From NCBI GenBank assembly GCA_019671135.1, contig JAHRHY010000006.1:2046001-2110000 (forward strand): 64,000 nt of DNA, in the 5' to 3' direction. The notes beneath the pieces were generated by a model. That model had not been told where the DNA came from. It saw only the letters and a list, made by a program, of their open reading frames with translations, and searched no databases. Below are positions 35,453 through 45,550 of the stretch, one piece after another. Each line of letters starts with the position of its first letter. Position 1 is the stretch's first letter. Source of the stretch: Linnemannia hyalina (lineage: Eukaryota > Mortierellomycota > Mortierellomycetes > Mortierellales > Mortierellaceae). A program made the position numbers and the translations under genes.

Positions 35453-35688
35453 TAACAGCAACAAAGCAAGGGGATGCAAACAGGAGAACAGAGAGAGACA
35501 AGAACGAGAGAAAGGATAAGAGAGTAGTAGGGACAAGGGGAAAGGCTAGAAGCGGATGGTGTTTATTATACAGGGAGAGAAAGGTATTTATACTAATATC
35601 TTGGAGACGTGGTTATTAGGTAGAGTGGAGGCGCGGTTGTTGTGAAGAGTGGAGGCGAAGTAAGAGAACAGTCTACGATACTATCACA
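35453..35688 (-). mobile_element. Solo LTR (236 bp) with 5-bp target duplication
   Basis: The insertion is flanked by the direct repeat CTATC (35448-35452 and 35689-35693). It begins TGTAACAG and ends TATCACA on the plus strand, so both strands read TG...CA. On the minus strand it contains TATAAATA (near 35590) followed by an AATAAA (near 35566), as expected for an LTR promoter and polyadenylation signal. Unit B has the empty site with a single CTATC (near 40110), followed by the same flank. Related scraps lie at 49.2-49.5 kb. The internal retrotransposon is absent, so this is a recombination product. Confidence 0.85.
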
Positions 35689-35697
35689 CTATCCACA

Positions 35698-36180
35698 ATT
35701 GGAATGAGTGCATCGTGTCAAGTACAGTTACGTGGAAGTAAGTTTTGGTTTCCGTTTATGAAAGTGGATTTTACATCGAAATCGAACATGATTGACATGT
35801 CGATCGTGTTACTTAGGTGAAAGGAAAGAGAAAAAAGAGGAAAATGGATTAAAAAAAAAAAAAAAAAAAAAAAAGAACCCATCATGCACCTTTTCTTCCA
35901 CATGCTTGTAAAATTTCTTTGCTGCAGGTCCCCATCTGTTTTTGCATAACCCCAAAATGCATAACCTCTCAGATGCATATTTTTTTTCGGACCCTACTTC
36001 ACAGTTGCAGGCGAATCTTCATCATCTCCACTGTTAAATCGCCTAACCTCTCTAAATTCATAGCAATATTGTCTGCGCGGGGTTATGCATTTAGAAAAAT
36101 TTGGCTGTAATGCTGTATTGTTATTATTAGTATTCCACTTTGATCAATTACTCGTCTCTGCTGCTCTTCTCAGTCTTAGG
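35698..36180. other. Non-coding, with poly-A run
   Basis: Homologous to 40110-40615 in unit B. Includes a run of about 24 A near 35851-35874 interrupted or shorter in unit B. No gene recognised. Confidence 0.5.
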
Positions 36181-37020
36181 CTACTTAGGCCACCATGCAG
36201 GGTAGAAGGCCTTGACCCAAACAGTAGACCCCTCACGGTCAGGGGTGGTCATCTTTGTAGGGAAGAGCTCGGACATGAGACTCTCTTTTGATAAACTAAA
36301 TCCACTCGGGTTCACTAGAGAATCAATAGAAAGCGTCAACACATGGAAGGGAGTGCAAGCTTTCACTTAGTTATCAACAAGGCGATTCTAAAAGGAACAG
36401 ATACATCACCCATGTTCTTAGAATACAAGAGAAACTTACGAATCCTAAGGGAGTAGAGTAAGCTGGTTCCTGAAATAAAGGCGTCGATTCCTTCTGCACA
36501 CCGTTCACGATCAACCGCACATGGTACTTCTCCAATGTTCCCTGCCAGTAACTCTCAGGAAGAGACACTATATCACATCAATTAAAACGGCATATATGTA
36601 AGTACACTTTGTCCATTGCCTTGGGCGATCAAAAGTCCGAGCAATCTCAAGAACAAAGTTAACACACTTACAGAACTGCCCCTTGGGAACGACGACACGG
36701 TGTCCCATATGGTTGACGGCTCTGTTGTCATACATGTCAACGGTAGCATTCATCTTTTCTAGGCGCTCCATGACGGCTTCATTGCTAGGTGGGGTCGTCT
36801 AGTCCTCATTGCTGGAAGCTGCTGGCTGATCGTCCAGAACAGAGTAAACGTCAAAGGACTATGTGACGCCGACCATCTTGACTTTGGATAGGAACACAAA
36901 GCGGGGAATGTGCTTGTGAAGTTCAGGTAGGGCTCTGGCAACACACCCGGTCAAGAAGGCGTGGTTACTGCCTTCCTTTGTTTCGTTGGTAGGGTAGATG
37001 AACACGTTGAACATGACTCT
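36181..37020 (-). pseudogene. IBA57-like (YgfZ/GcvT family) fragment, copy A
   Basis: The minus strand reads as the middle and C-terminal part of an IBA57-type mitochondrial Fe-S assembly factor: VFIYPTN (about 37000), a segment ending in HIPRFVFLSKVK, SFDVYSVLDD, DNRAVNHMGHRVVVPKG, an exon with YHVRLIVNGVQKE (about 36500) and a final block ending KAFYPAWWPK near 36181. In-frame stops occur after MVGVT (about 36857) and after SNED (about 36800), and the N-terminal third is missing, so it is non-functional. Splice donors (GTAAGT) remain between exons. The C-terminal block is also present in unit B. Confidence 0.7.
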
Positions 37021-37177
37021 GCTTTATGTTGATATCGAATTCAAAGACGCGAATGCGTTGCTTGTTAGATCAGGTCGTGTTCAATTAATTGGTAAGGGTC
37101 TCCATGTGGGCGCTGCGCTTCCTACTACTTGGCTTTCGATCTGTCGACAGGGCTTGTTATTTACCTTGGGGCTGAGG

Positions 37178-37850
37178 AAGGCATACCGGTCCCTTATCCC
37201 GCCAACTCAAGCAACTACCAAACAGTCTTCCAGGGTCTCCTTGGACAGCAACGCCAAGAAAGGCCCATCCAGAATGGACTCATTCAAAATACGATCTCAA
37301 CTCGGACTCTCAAGAACTGATGAACTAATTTATACGTCGTTTTACTTCTACTGTTCACTCCAGTACATCAGTCGTCAGATCGCCGCCCAGTCAATCACAC
37401 CTCACATCTACAACTTCCAGTCCGACCGAGGCCGCGGCACCCCCATCGTCGACTCTGGCACCCGATTCTGTGCTTCCGACAAGCATATCTGCCACGCAAA
37501 GGATATCATCCCCGTCTTTGGTAGCGGTGCCATCGCACCATCCACCTTCCAGACTGGAGAAGACGCCCGCTTCGCCCGCCAGATTATCGATCGTTGGACT
37601 ACATTCGCCAAGACTGGTAACCCGAACCCCTCTCCAGATTTAGTTGGTGTCGAGAACACCAACCCGGATGTGACGAGTATTCAATGGACGCCATATCATG
37701 CACAGAACCCGGTTCTAGAGCTTGATTTGGAGAGCAAGATAGTTCTACAGGGGATGCAGGAGGTGTGTGGGTTTTTTGATGAGAAGATCAAGTATGATTT
37801 TGATTGGCGGAATCCCACAGTCCGCTCTCGCAGTCATAGGGTTTTTTTTG
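37178..37850 (+). pseudogene. Carboxylesterase 3' fragment copied with unit B
   Basis: Matches the last about 660 bp of the lectin-esterase gene at high identity (starting at IPVPYPANSSNYQ). A base is missing relative to copy A near 37288, which shifts the frame and brings a stop (TGA) at 37319-37321; a TAA in the main frame follows. The frame that includes the remainder is open from about 37330 and keeps the catalytic His block ICHAKD, but the nucleophile domain is absent. It cannot encode an active esterase. Confidence 0.9.
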
Positions 37851-39611
37851 AAAATCATCATGATCCTGACACGCTTTATCAGAGACAAATTCAAAACGTA
37901 TCTGCGCCCCCCTCTTTCGTTTCTTTGTATTTGTGTCTCGTGTGTGAAATGAGAAGCAAATATAGTTATGAAGGAGCGCACTAGCATGGGAGCGTAGGGT
38001 GAGAAAATGTGGGGTGAGTGGGTGAGAGAGGGCAAGAAAAGAGGGAGAGTGTTAGGCACCATTGATAACCTTTGAGCGAAAAGTGTGACCATATGTTCAC
38101 GTAGTGAGGTATGCTGCCTCTCGTACTCGTATGTGTCCGTGCTTCGATGATCAAAAATAAAGCTAGTCTCCTATTCATTATTGACTGACTTTCCCAAGGT
38201 AGTTCTTACTTCGTAGAGTAGTGGAAAAGAAGAACGCCCTAAACGTCGTGTCATTTCAATCAGTGTCTACTTGACGAACAATATCCCACGTCTTTTTGAC
38301 TGTCCGTTACCCCTTCTCCCCTTACAAGCGATTTTGTTAATCCTCACGATTTTTACTTTTATTCCTTACAACATTAACTTCAAAGGAATGAACCAGCGGG
38401 AGAGAAAAGAAGGGGCAATCGATAGCGCAAAACAAGAACACAGCTTGACCCTTTCTTTGGACCCCTGACAAACATTTTACTCGTCGCCTTGTCCGTTGCA
38501 AGGGCGTTGGGCCTGAATCACTATGGAATACCTTTCTTGTCAACACACCCGCCCACATATCTACACACTCCCTTCCTTTAACTTGCCCACACATTTTAAA
38601 TTGTCATTTACTACCCCACAAGCATTCTTTCTTCTTAGCGGAGTAGAAAGCGAAGAAGTGAGACCGATAAGGCCAAGAAAAAGGGGCAATGACGTGTGTG
38701 GGAAGAAATCAAAAGAAGTCAAACGTGCACATGCAAATTAACACATAGTTGTATGTTGGAAGCAACGACAGGATTTTGTTGGATGGTGCACACGCTCTCA
38801 CTCTACTATACTACCATCCAACACCACTACCTCTTCACCCCTCACCCTTTTATTCTCTTACTTTCTTCTTCCCCATAGACAACTCCATTGCATCCCGCCC
38901 AGTGACTGACCGACCTTCTCGCTGTCTTTCAACCCTATCTCCCACACGCTCCATTACCCTTAAAGGGTGCATCCAGTCCACATCAGTGACACGGACAAGT
39001 CTCACCTCATTGATAGATCGTGACGTTTCTGATGTCTGGATCATATCAATGCTATTTTGCGTGCGGACACCATGGGGCCATAAGATCGGGTTTGTACTGC
39101 TCGCTATATGACCAACCGAATACACGCAATACTCCCACGATGGAGAATCTCGTACGTATGCAACAACTCACACCCCTATTTTCACCTTACCAATGGCCTT
39201 GCGTCCCCACGATTTGCTAATGAAGAAAGGAAGGGCTTGGGTTACCTTTTTGACATCGAAACCAAGGAAAAAAGGAGTAGCTGAGCCGTCCACTCGAGCG
39301 AGAACAGCAGAGTTGCCTACCCCTCCAAGACCATGTCAGCAAAGAGGCCCAAATGTAGGAACACGGACCATTTCACGGTCATGAACAGCAGCTTTTGAGG
39401 TTTTCCAGAACCGAAAAATCCCCTCACCGACAAATGATCCTGGGCTCGATGTGTAAAAGATAAAAAAGGCCACGCACATTTCGACTCTCACGCCCTTTCC
39501 TCTTAATTTTTCATCACATATTTTTTTATTATCTGTTGATCAATAGTGCGTGATGTTCTGTAATCCTCGTGCGTGTGCACATCCATCCTTTCGTCTCCTT
39601 CCTACTCCCAT
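37851..39611. other. Non-coding flank within unit B
   Basis: Homologous to 28961-30159 plus 34363-34929 of unit A, joined at the empty Crypton site near 39000. No gene recognised. Confidence 0.5.
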
Positions 39612-40091
39612 TCAAACGACAGGCTCAAATCGCCAAGGAAACGTCATGTCATTATCAAAATCGCGCAACGCCATCCGACGCGGGTACACCACTTCCAACG
39701 AATTGTCGACCACCAAGACCTCCTCGTCAACCAGATTAGGGTATACGATATGGTACTCATTCGAGATCGCCGGGTTAATCGTCCACACTTGCTTGGCATC
39801 CGACGAGACAAGGATGCTTGAAAATACCAATGGAGAATTGGGGTTGTCGAGGGTTAGGTAGGCCTTTGTGTGTTCGTGCTGCAGTGTGGCGCTCACTGCG
39901 CCCTCCAAGGCGACGGAGGTTGAGGGGGGGTTGGAGGGATCGATAGTGAGGATCCAGATCCCGGTCACGCCAGGGTAATCATCTGGTGCGAGGATGGCAA
40001 CGGAGTTTGCGCTGCCTGCGGAGATGATTACACTTTCTTGATCCTGAGAGCGCCGGATCTTGTAGCGGCCGTTCTGGATTGTCTTTGTCAT
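39612..40091 (-). CDS. Small beta-trefoil-like protein (copy B)
   Basis: Intronless, 159 residues, paralogue of the gene at 34930-35430. Starts MTKTIQNGRYKIRRSQDQE and ends FPWRFEPVV. Length changes between the copies are all multiples of three, and substitutions leave the Trp, Tyr and Pro landmarks (GIWILT, QVWTINP, YHIVYPN, YPRRMALR) in place. Function not established: the beta-trefoil reading (peptidase inhibitor I66 or ricin-B-like) is a guess from the spacing of these landmarks. Its upstream region lacks the LTR found in copy A. Confidence 0.75.
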   Translation of the reverse strand: MTKTIQNGRYKIRRSQDQESVIISAGSANSVAILAPDDYPGVTGIWILTIDPSNPPSTSVALEGAVSATLQHEHTKAYLTLDNPNSPLVFSSILVSSDAKQVWTINPAISNEYHIVYPNLVDEEVLVVDNSLEVVYPRRMALRDFDNDMTFPWRFEPVV

Positions 40092-40616
40092 AGTGTTTGG
40101 TTGTATCTATCCTCGATTGAAATGAATGCATTGTGTCAAATACAGTTACTTGGAAGTAAGTTTTGGTTCCCATTTATAAAAGTGGATTTTACATCGAAAC
40201 CGAACATAACTGACATGCCGATTGTGTTACCTCGGTGAAAGGCTGTTGAAGAGGAGTGTGAGTGGAGACGAAGACGAGTGCGAGTGTGTGAAGAAGGAAA
40301 GAGAGGGAGGGAGTAAAAAAGAAAAAAAGAACCCATCATGCACTTTTTCTTCCACATGCTTGCGGGACTGCTTTGCTGCAGGATCCCCATCTGTTTTTAC
40401 ATAATCCCAAATGCGTAACCTCTCAGATGCATATTTTTTTTCGGACCCAACTTTCAGAATTGCAGGCGAATCTTCATCATCTCCATTGTTAAATCGCATA
40501 ACCTCAGCCCGGCTTTATGCATTTTGACAAGTTTGGCTGTGATGCTGTAATGTTATTTTTAGTATTCCACTATGGTCGATTACTCATCTCTGCTGCTCTC
40601 CTCAGACCCAGGCTGC

Positions 40617-41266
40617 TTAGGCCACCATGCATAGAAGAAGGCCTTGACCCGAGCAGTGGACCCCTCACGGCTAGGGGTTGTCTTCTTTGTAGAACTGTGA
40701 TGAGATTACATGAGACGCGCTTTTGATAGACTGAATCGACGGTTCACTAGATAATCAAAAAAACGCGTCAACGCGTGGAAACGAGTGCAATTTTTCACTT
40801 AGCAACCAGACGATTCCAAAGGGATCAGATACATCACCCATGTTCTTAGAATACAAGAGAGACTTACGAATCCTGGAGAGGAGGGGGTGGGTGTGGGGGA
40901 TTGAAGTACTGGACGGGAATGATATGCTTTCAGGTGATACCCTTGTGGTAAGTGCAGATCGTCAAGAAGGCAGCAAGGAACCCGCCGCCGCCGCTCTCGA
41001 TACGGGTCTTGTGGTTGGTGATAAGTCCCTGCAGATACTTGGAAACGTCCTTGTCTTGAATCTGCAACAGTTCTCGTGTTGAGAGGTGAATTATGATCCT
41101 CCTGTAGCTGTAGTTTCGGTGGACATAAACCTTGATCTTGTCATGACGGAATTGGTGATCCGCACAGCCATGGGTTACTAGTGGTAGTGGTTGAGGGAAG
41201 GGACTCTTGTGGAGGGACAGAAGGCCTTGAGTGGCATTACAGTTCTGAACTTACGGAATGAGTTCA
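40617..41266 (-). pseudogene. IBA57-like relic, copy B (with N-terminal half)
   Basis: Begins at an ATG at 41266 behind a pyrimidine-rich leader with a Ser/Arg-rich, mitochondrial-presequence-like start (MNSFRKFRT). After two stops and a frame change it gives the characteristic IBA57 block LSTRELLQIQDKDVSKYLQG and LITNHKTRIESGG (about 41090-40990), then AAFLT. The sequence then breaks and joins directly, near 40876, to the C-terminal exon shared with copy A (ending in AWWPK). The whole central part present in copy A is deleted. Copies A and B are thus complementary fragments of one ancestral gene. An intact IBA57 is expected elsewhere in the genome. Confidence 0.65.
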
Positions 41267-41349
41267 TGTTAATGTTATTGTTGAAAGTAAGTGGATGAGT
41301 GAAAGAAGGGGAACGTTCGGGTTGAAAGAGTGAGTGGGATGAAAAAAAA

Positions 41350-42390
41350 GAGCCAGACCTGTAGTCTCGACTAAGTGGGGTCCTGCAGGAGCTTCTGTTC
41401 CAGTGACATGCTGCAGCTCCTGTTGGTATCCAAAATCAACGTCTTCACCTACCAGAACTAGGCCAGCCTCACCCTCGCTTTCCGCCATTGCATGCAGTGC
41501 TTACAGTTCATCTTAGGTAATGATTTCGACTGAGTCGTTGTCATCCTCTCGGGTGTTGCCTATAAGGATTTCCATGTCAACATCTACGACCTCATTCACT
41601 GCAACAGCAACTGTCTCATGCTCGTCCTCGTGCTCCTCATTCTCCAGCTCCTCTGATCGGGCTATGGCTGCGTCGGCATCATCAGGTCTCCATACCTGTA
41701 AGCCCTGTTCCATGGGAGACGACTCTGGTATTCACTCTTCAATATCCTTAGTTTGTTTTAGCTGTTCGTCGTTGTTTAGAATTTGGCTGCTTCCATCCCG
41801 CAGGTCTGAGGCCAATGACGCCGCCATAGCCAAAATCAGGGACGATAAACTTCTTGGATGTTCGGAGGAAAACTAGGTTCTCAAAGTACGGGAGCATGTG
41901 CTCAGCATTCACTGTGTAGTCACCGTTATAATGTGTATCGCAGTGGAACTTGATTCAAAGAAAAAATTGATGTGATATTTCACTATAAATCGCAAAATAC
42001 AAACGCAATGGATTACCAACCTGCTAGCTTCTTGGCCGGCTTCTTGACGGTGTCAGGGTCCGACCCATCGGTGTCTGCAGATTCCACTGACCTCATGCTT
42101 ATCGCTTTCGGCCTTTTCTTTTTTTGCCGCTTTTGAGGTTCGAGGAAGAGGGGGAGCAAAGCCAGTGTTGCTAAGGTTGTTATGAGGTACCTTCTTTTGG
42201 CCCTTAGTTATTGTGGAGCTGGCCTTCGGAGCTTTGGGGGACCTTGGTCGTTGTGAGAGCCTTGGTGGAGGGGGTGGTAGTAGTTGAGGGGGTTTTAGTA
42301 AGAAGTGAGGGCGTATAGATAGCGCTTAATGCCAATAGATTGTCGCATAAAGAACAACAGTGGACAGACAGGTGCATATTTATATGATTC
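41350..42390 (-). pseudogene. Decayed unrecognised gene
   Basis: Discontinuous protein-like stretches on the minus strand: a Lys/Ser-rich start (about 42290-42030, containing KRQKKKRPKA and DTVKKPAKK), a block with HYNGDYTVNAEHMLPYFENL (about 41930-41870) and an acidic block (AIARSEELENEEHEDEHE, about 41670-41600) followed by FGYQQELQHVTGTEAP (about 41430-41380). Stops (for example at 41515-41513) and frame changes separate them. I do not recognise the family. It lies immediately upstream of the IBA57-like relic B. Confidence 0.45.
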
Positions 42391-42829
42391 ATACTTTGAG
42401 GAAATGAGAGTGATGACCAAGTAGATGGGACCCTTGGGGATGGTGGATGGGTTCGGGAATTGATGAGTTTCTGCCGAGTGTGGATTACATGTGGGTTTGA
42501 GTGCGGATGGACAAGCTATAAACGAAAGTGAATGAGGGATGGCGAGTATGCTAAGGTGAAAATGTGTTTTTTCGGACAGCAATGAGACAATGTGTATTTG
42601 GTCACCATGTCTCTCCACTCAAGCTCGGCTCTAAGCCACGCAATTTGTCATGACTTAGTACGCCTCATGTTCAGACAAGAAACATTTTCCCAAAGCGGCA
42701 TCAAAGTCAAATAGACTGTCTCTGCTTGCCACCGTCACTGCGCCTCAAGTCATGCGCACCAGTATAAATATCCCATCTCTTTGCATAATAAACATCATCT
42801 GTTTCCACCCTTCTCTTCTTACACTCGTC
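42391..42829. other. Promoter region of the nuclease-like gene
   Basis: No coding signal. Contains a TATAAATA box at about 42763-42770, about 65 bp upstream of the ATG at 42830, followed by a pyrimidine-rich leader. Confidence 0.6.
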
Positions 42830-45550
42830 ATGACGTCCATCTCAACGTACGTTTCATAGAATTTCCTATCAATCAACCTATCAGTTACTTTGGCAATGGT
42901 GTTTGACCAGCTTTACTCTTGTACTGTACACGCTTTATGTGCGATCGCATTTTAATGAACAATCTGGATCTATCTATAGGCATACAGCAGAGGCATCAGC
43001 AGACCAACCGACTCGGTCATTATCAATTGGAACTCTTGATAATGATATCCCTGCCCACCGGTTCTTCCACGTTGTTGACGCTCGACACTGGCACCAAGTC
43101 GAAACATTTCACCGTTATCGGGATATCAGTCTTTCTGCGCAGCGACACGCAGATATTTACATGGCTAACCTGAAGCACATTAGTGTCCATGATGGTGCCC
43201 CTGAGCCCCTCCGCAAAATGGCGTCAGAATTGGTGAAGCACTTCAAAAATGACGAGTTTGTGGACAAGTTTTTAAAGAGCACTGACAAGGTTGGCGAAAG
43301 GCGTGCAACACATGGAGTTCGAAACATGGTCTTTGGCGTTACAGAGAATGCCAGTACTTCGCCCGGTAAGAAGTGCAGCAAACGATGGGAAAGATGCTTG
43401 TGAAATATCCGAATATGAGAGAGTATGATCGACTTAATAACTCTAACGGGAAATCCTTTTGTGTAGCACCAAACACATGAGGCTTTCGGAAGAATGAACC
43501 ATTATTTTAATATAAATTTATATATGGATCAATGATAGGAACAAAACCTTTGAAACGCCTCGAGTCAAAACCACCACCAATTTCGATAGTCGCAGCGAAA
43601 CCATCAGGACCTTCATCGTCATCCTCAGCTTCCTCACCTTTCACATATTCTGCACCAGCTCCACTGCCATCGTCCTCTCCGTCGTCTTCATCCACTCCGT
43701 CGTCTTCATCCGCTCCGTCGTCCTCGTCAACAGGAACATTGTCACCAAAGCGCAAGAGAAAAGGCAGTATTGTCGAGACCGAGGAGCCTTGGCGATCGCT
43801 CATGCACTGCTTGATAAAAATCGTAAGTAACAAATTGACACTAAATTAAATAACGTAGCACTCTCCACTTCGGCTAATCTGTGAATATGTCGCCGTTAGG
43901 TTAATGGCGATAAGAACAATACTTATCCACATCCATGGCCGACAATGCTTTCTGTGCACAAACTCCTGTTCCAGCTCGCTGTGGATTCTTTGAAAATGTA
44001 CGAGGCACAACACAGCAAGGAGAGAGACATCACTCTCGTGAAGGATGCACAGTAAGTTGAAACACAGGCGCATGAGTTACTAATTTTGAAGGCGTACATG
44101 ATATGGTGGCATTAAACACAAGATTGTTCTCCTTAAAATAGAGTGGCGATGTCATGCCTCATAAACACCATATCCGGACGTGCATGCACATTCTTTGATC
44201 GAGTAGACCCTGGCCTCATTGACAAAGCACGCGCAATCTGTGAGCTCCCGCATATTGACCTTCATCCTGCAACGGCTATTCTGAAAAAATACACGGATAT
44301 ACTTACAGAGAAGGGGATCCATCAGTTATTAAGGCGTCTACAGCAAGATTGGGGCAATATCGGTGCAGAATATCCAGACGAGGACACTTTACCTGCTGTT
44401 GCGGATATTGAAGACAGGACTCTTCAGGTTTTGATGCAGCTGTAAGTCATCCTGTTTCTCTTACTATGGGCTCTTCGTTGAGTGAGTTGATGTACTTTTA
44501 AGATCAACTTACCACGCGCCACTTGGCTGATTTGAAACATTTCGGTTATAGCTGCAAGTTTGTGATCCGACCGCACTTTGGGAAGAAGGCGCCGTCAGAG
44601 AACGACATCCTTATACTGTGGGTCTCGGTATTCTCATTGCTCACCAAAAATATCACTATGCACACGTAAGCAATGCTATTGGCTCACAATTTCAAACGGT
44701 GATGGACGACAAATGACATGTTCTAAGAGTGATAATTTTCTGGCATGAATCCTAGAAGGTCATGTTGGCATCAAAGGCTGTGAGACAAATGCAGTCTTCA
44801 GAGTTTGGGGATCCTTCGGATTGTGGCCGCAAGGCTGACTGCCTTTTCATGTTTGGGGAGATCGAGCTTTCTAATATTGAATTCAAAAGAGATAACATCG
44901 ATGAGACGGAAATTCGTGTACAGAACAGGAAGAATGTGCGTCTAGGCCGATGCCTACAGGAATCTCAAGCGGCGTATGGTGTTGAGGCGCCATCAGTGTT
45001 GATGGCAGACGTTGCCGGTAAGATTTTTTTATTAGTTTATGTTTATATAAATTTTTATACAATGTTGGTGCTAATGCCCGGGCTTGGTCCTTTTTTGTAG
45101 GTTATATTGGTGTGGTGTACCAAGTGGCGCAAATGGGGGACGTGGCAGTGGCTGGGAAGGCAACCCCTCATATCGTGCAGCTGCCCTCCACGGAAGGAGG
45201 CCTATTAGAGTTCATGACCAGTCCCTCACTGGCTATTCTGTGGAATTTCATGGTATGTCATCACTTGAAAATAATAGCTCAGTTTCTCGAAAGCGGTATT
45301 TGTTTTTTTTTTTCTTTTTTTTCTAAAGTGTCCATTTGAAATACTGTAGAACCATCTGGAGGCACAAGGCCCGAAGTTGAAGATGTGGAAGGAGCGACAC
45401 GAGGCAGCGATTTCCAAGATAAAGCTGGACCAGAGGCTCTCGCACCGGGAGACTGAAGCGCCTTGCGTTTTTAAAAAATTTGAAAATAACGTCACTTTGT
45501 CACCTCCCAAAAAACGATTGTTTGCAGACCTGCCGAACACACGTAGCTGA
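42830..45550 (+). CDS. PD-(D/E)XK nuclease-like protein, nine exons
   Basis: Exons: 42830-42846, 42980-43365, 43539-43822, 43900-44051, 44142-44441, 44552-44665, 44756-45017, 45101-45252 and 45350-45550, about 585 residues. Exon 1 is only 17 nt. The N-terminal part (exon 2) is unfamiliar, and exon 3 encodes a Ser/Pro-rich linker followed by a Lys/Arg cluster (KRKRKG), a possible nuclear signal. Exon 7 holds the core: GRKAD, then 13 residues, then E-x-K in IEFK, and VQNRKNVRLGRCLQ after it, the pattern of a PD-(D/E)XK nuclease fold. GYIGVVYQV and a C-terminal helix follow. I recall this as a family expanded in Mortierella-type fungi and resembling nuclease domains of Crinkler-like effectors; that link is inference. 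All junction phases agree except exon 6 to 7, where one base is out of phase, so there may be a frameshift or a different splice site. Confidence 0.7.

Larger units (their letters stand above)
28297..36455. repeat. Segmental duplication, unit A (with two later insertions)
   Basis: Unit A begins inside the carboxylesterase (CATACCGGTCCCTTATCC, about 28300) and ends in IBA57-like sequence near 36450. It aligns with unit B (37178-40876) at roughly 90 per cent identity by eye over the esterase 3' end, 29.0-30.16 kb, 34.36-35.45 kb and 35.69-36.45 kb. Two gaps in the alignment are the Crypton-like element and the solo LTR. Breakpoints are approximate. Confidence 0.85.
37178..40876. repeat. Segmental duplication, unit B
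   Basis: Tandem copy of unit A without the Crypton-like element and the solo LTR. The left end lies in carboxylesterase sequence (about 37181), the right end in IBA57-like sequence just after ACTTACGAATCCT (about 40876). The unit supplies the empty sites for both insertions in unit A. Confidence 0.85.
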
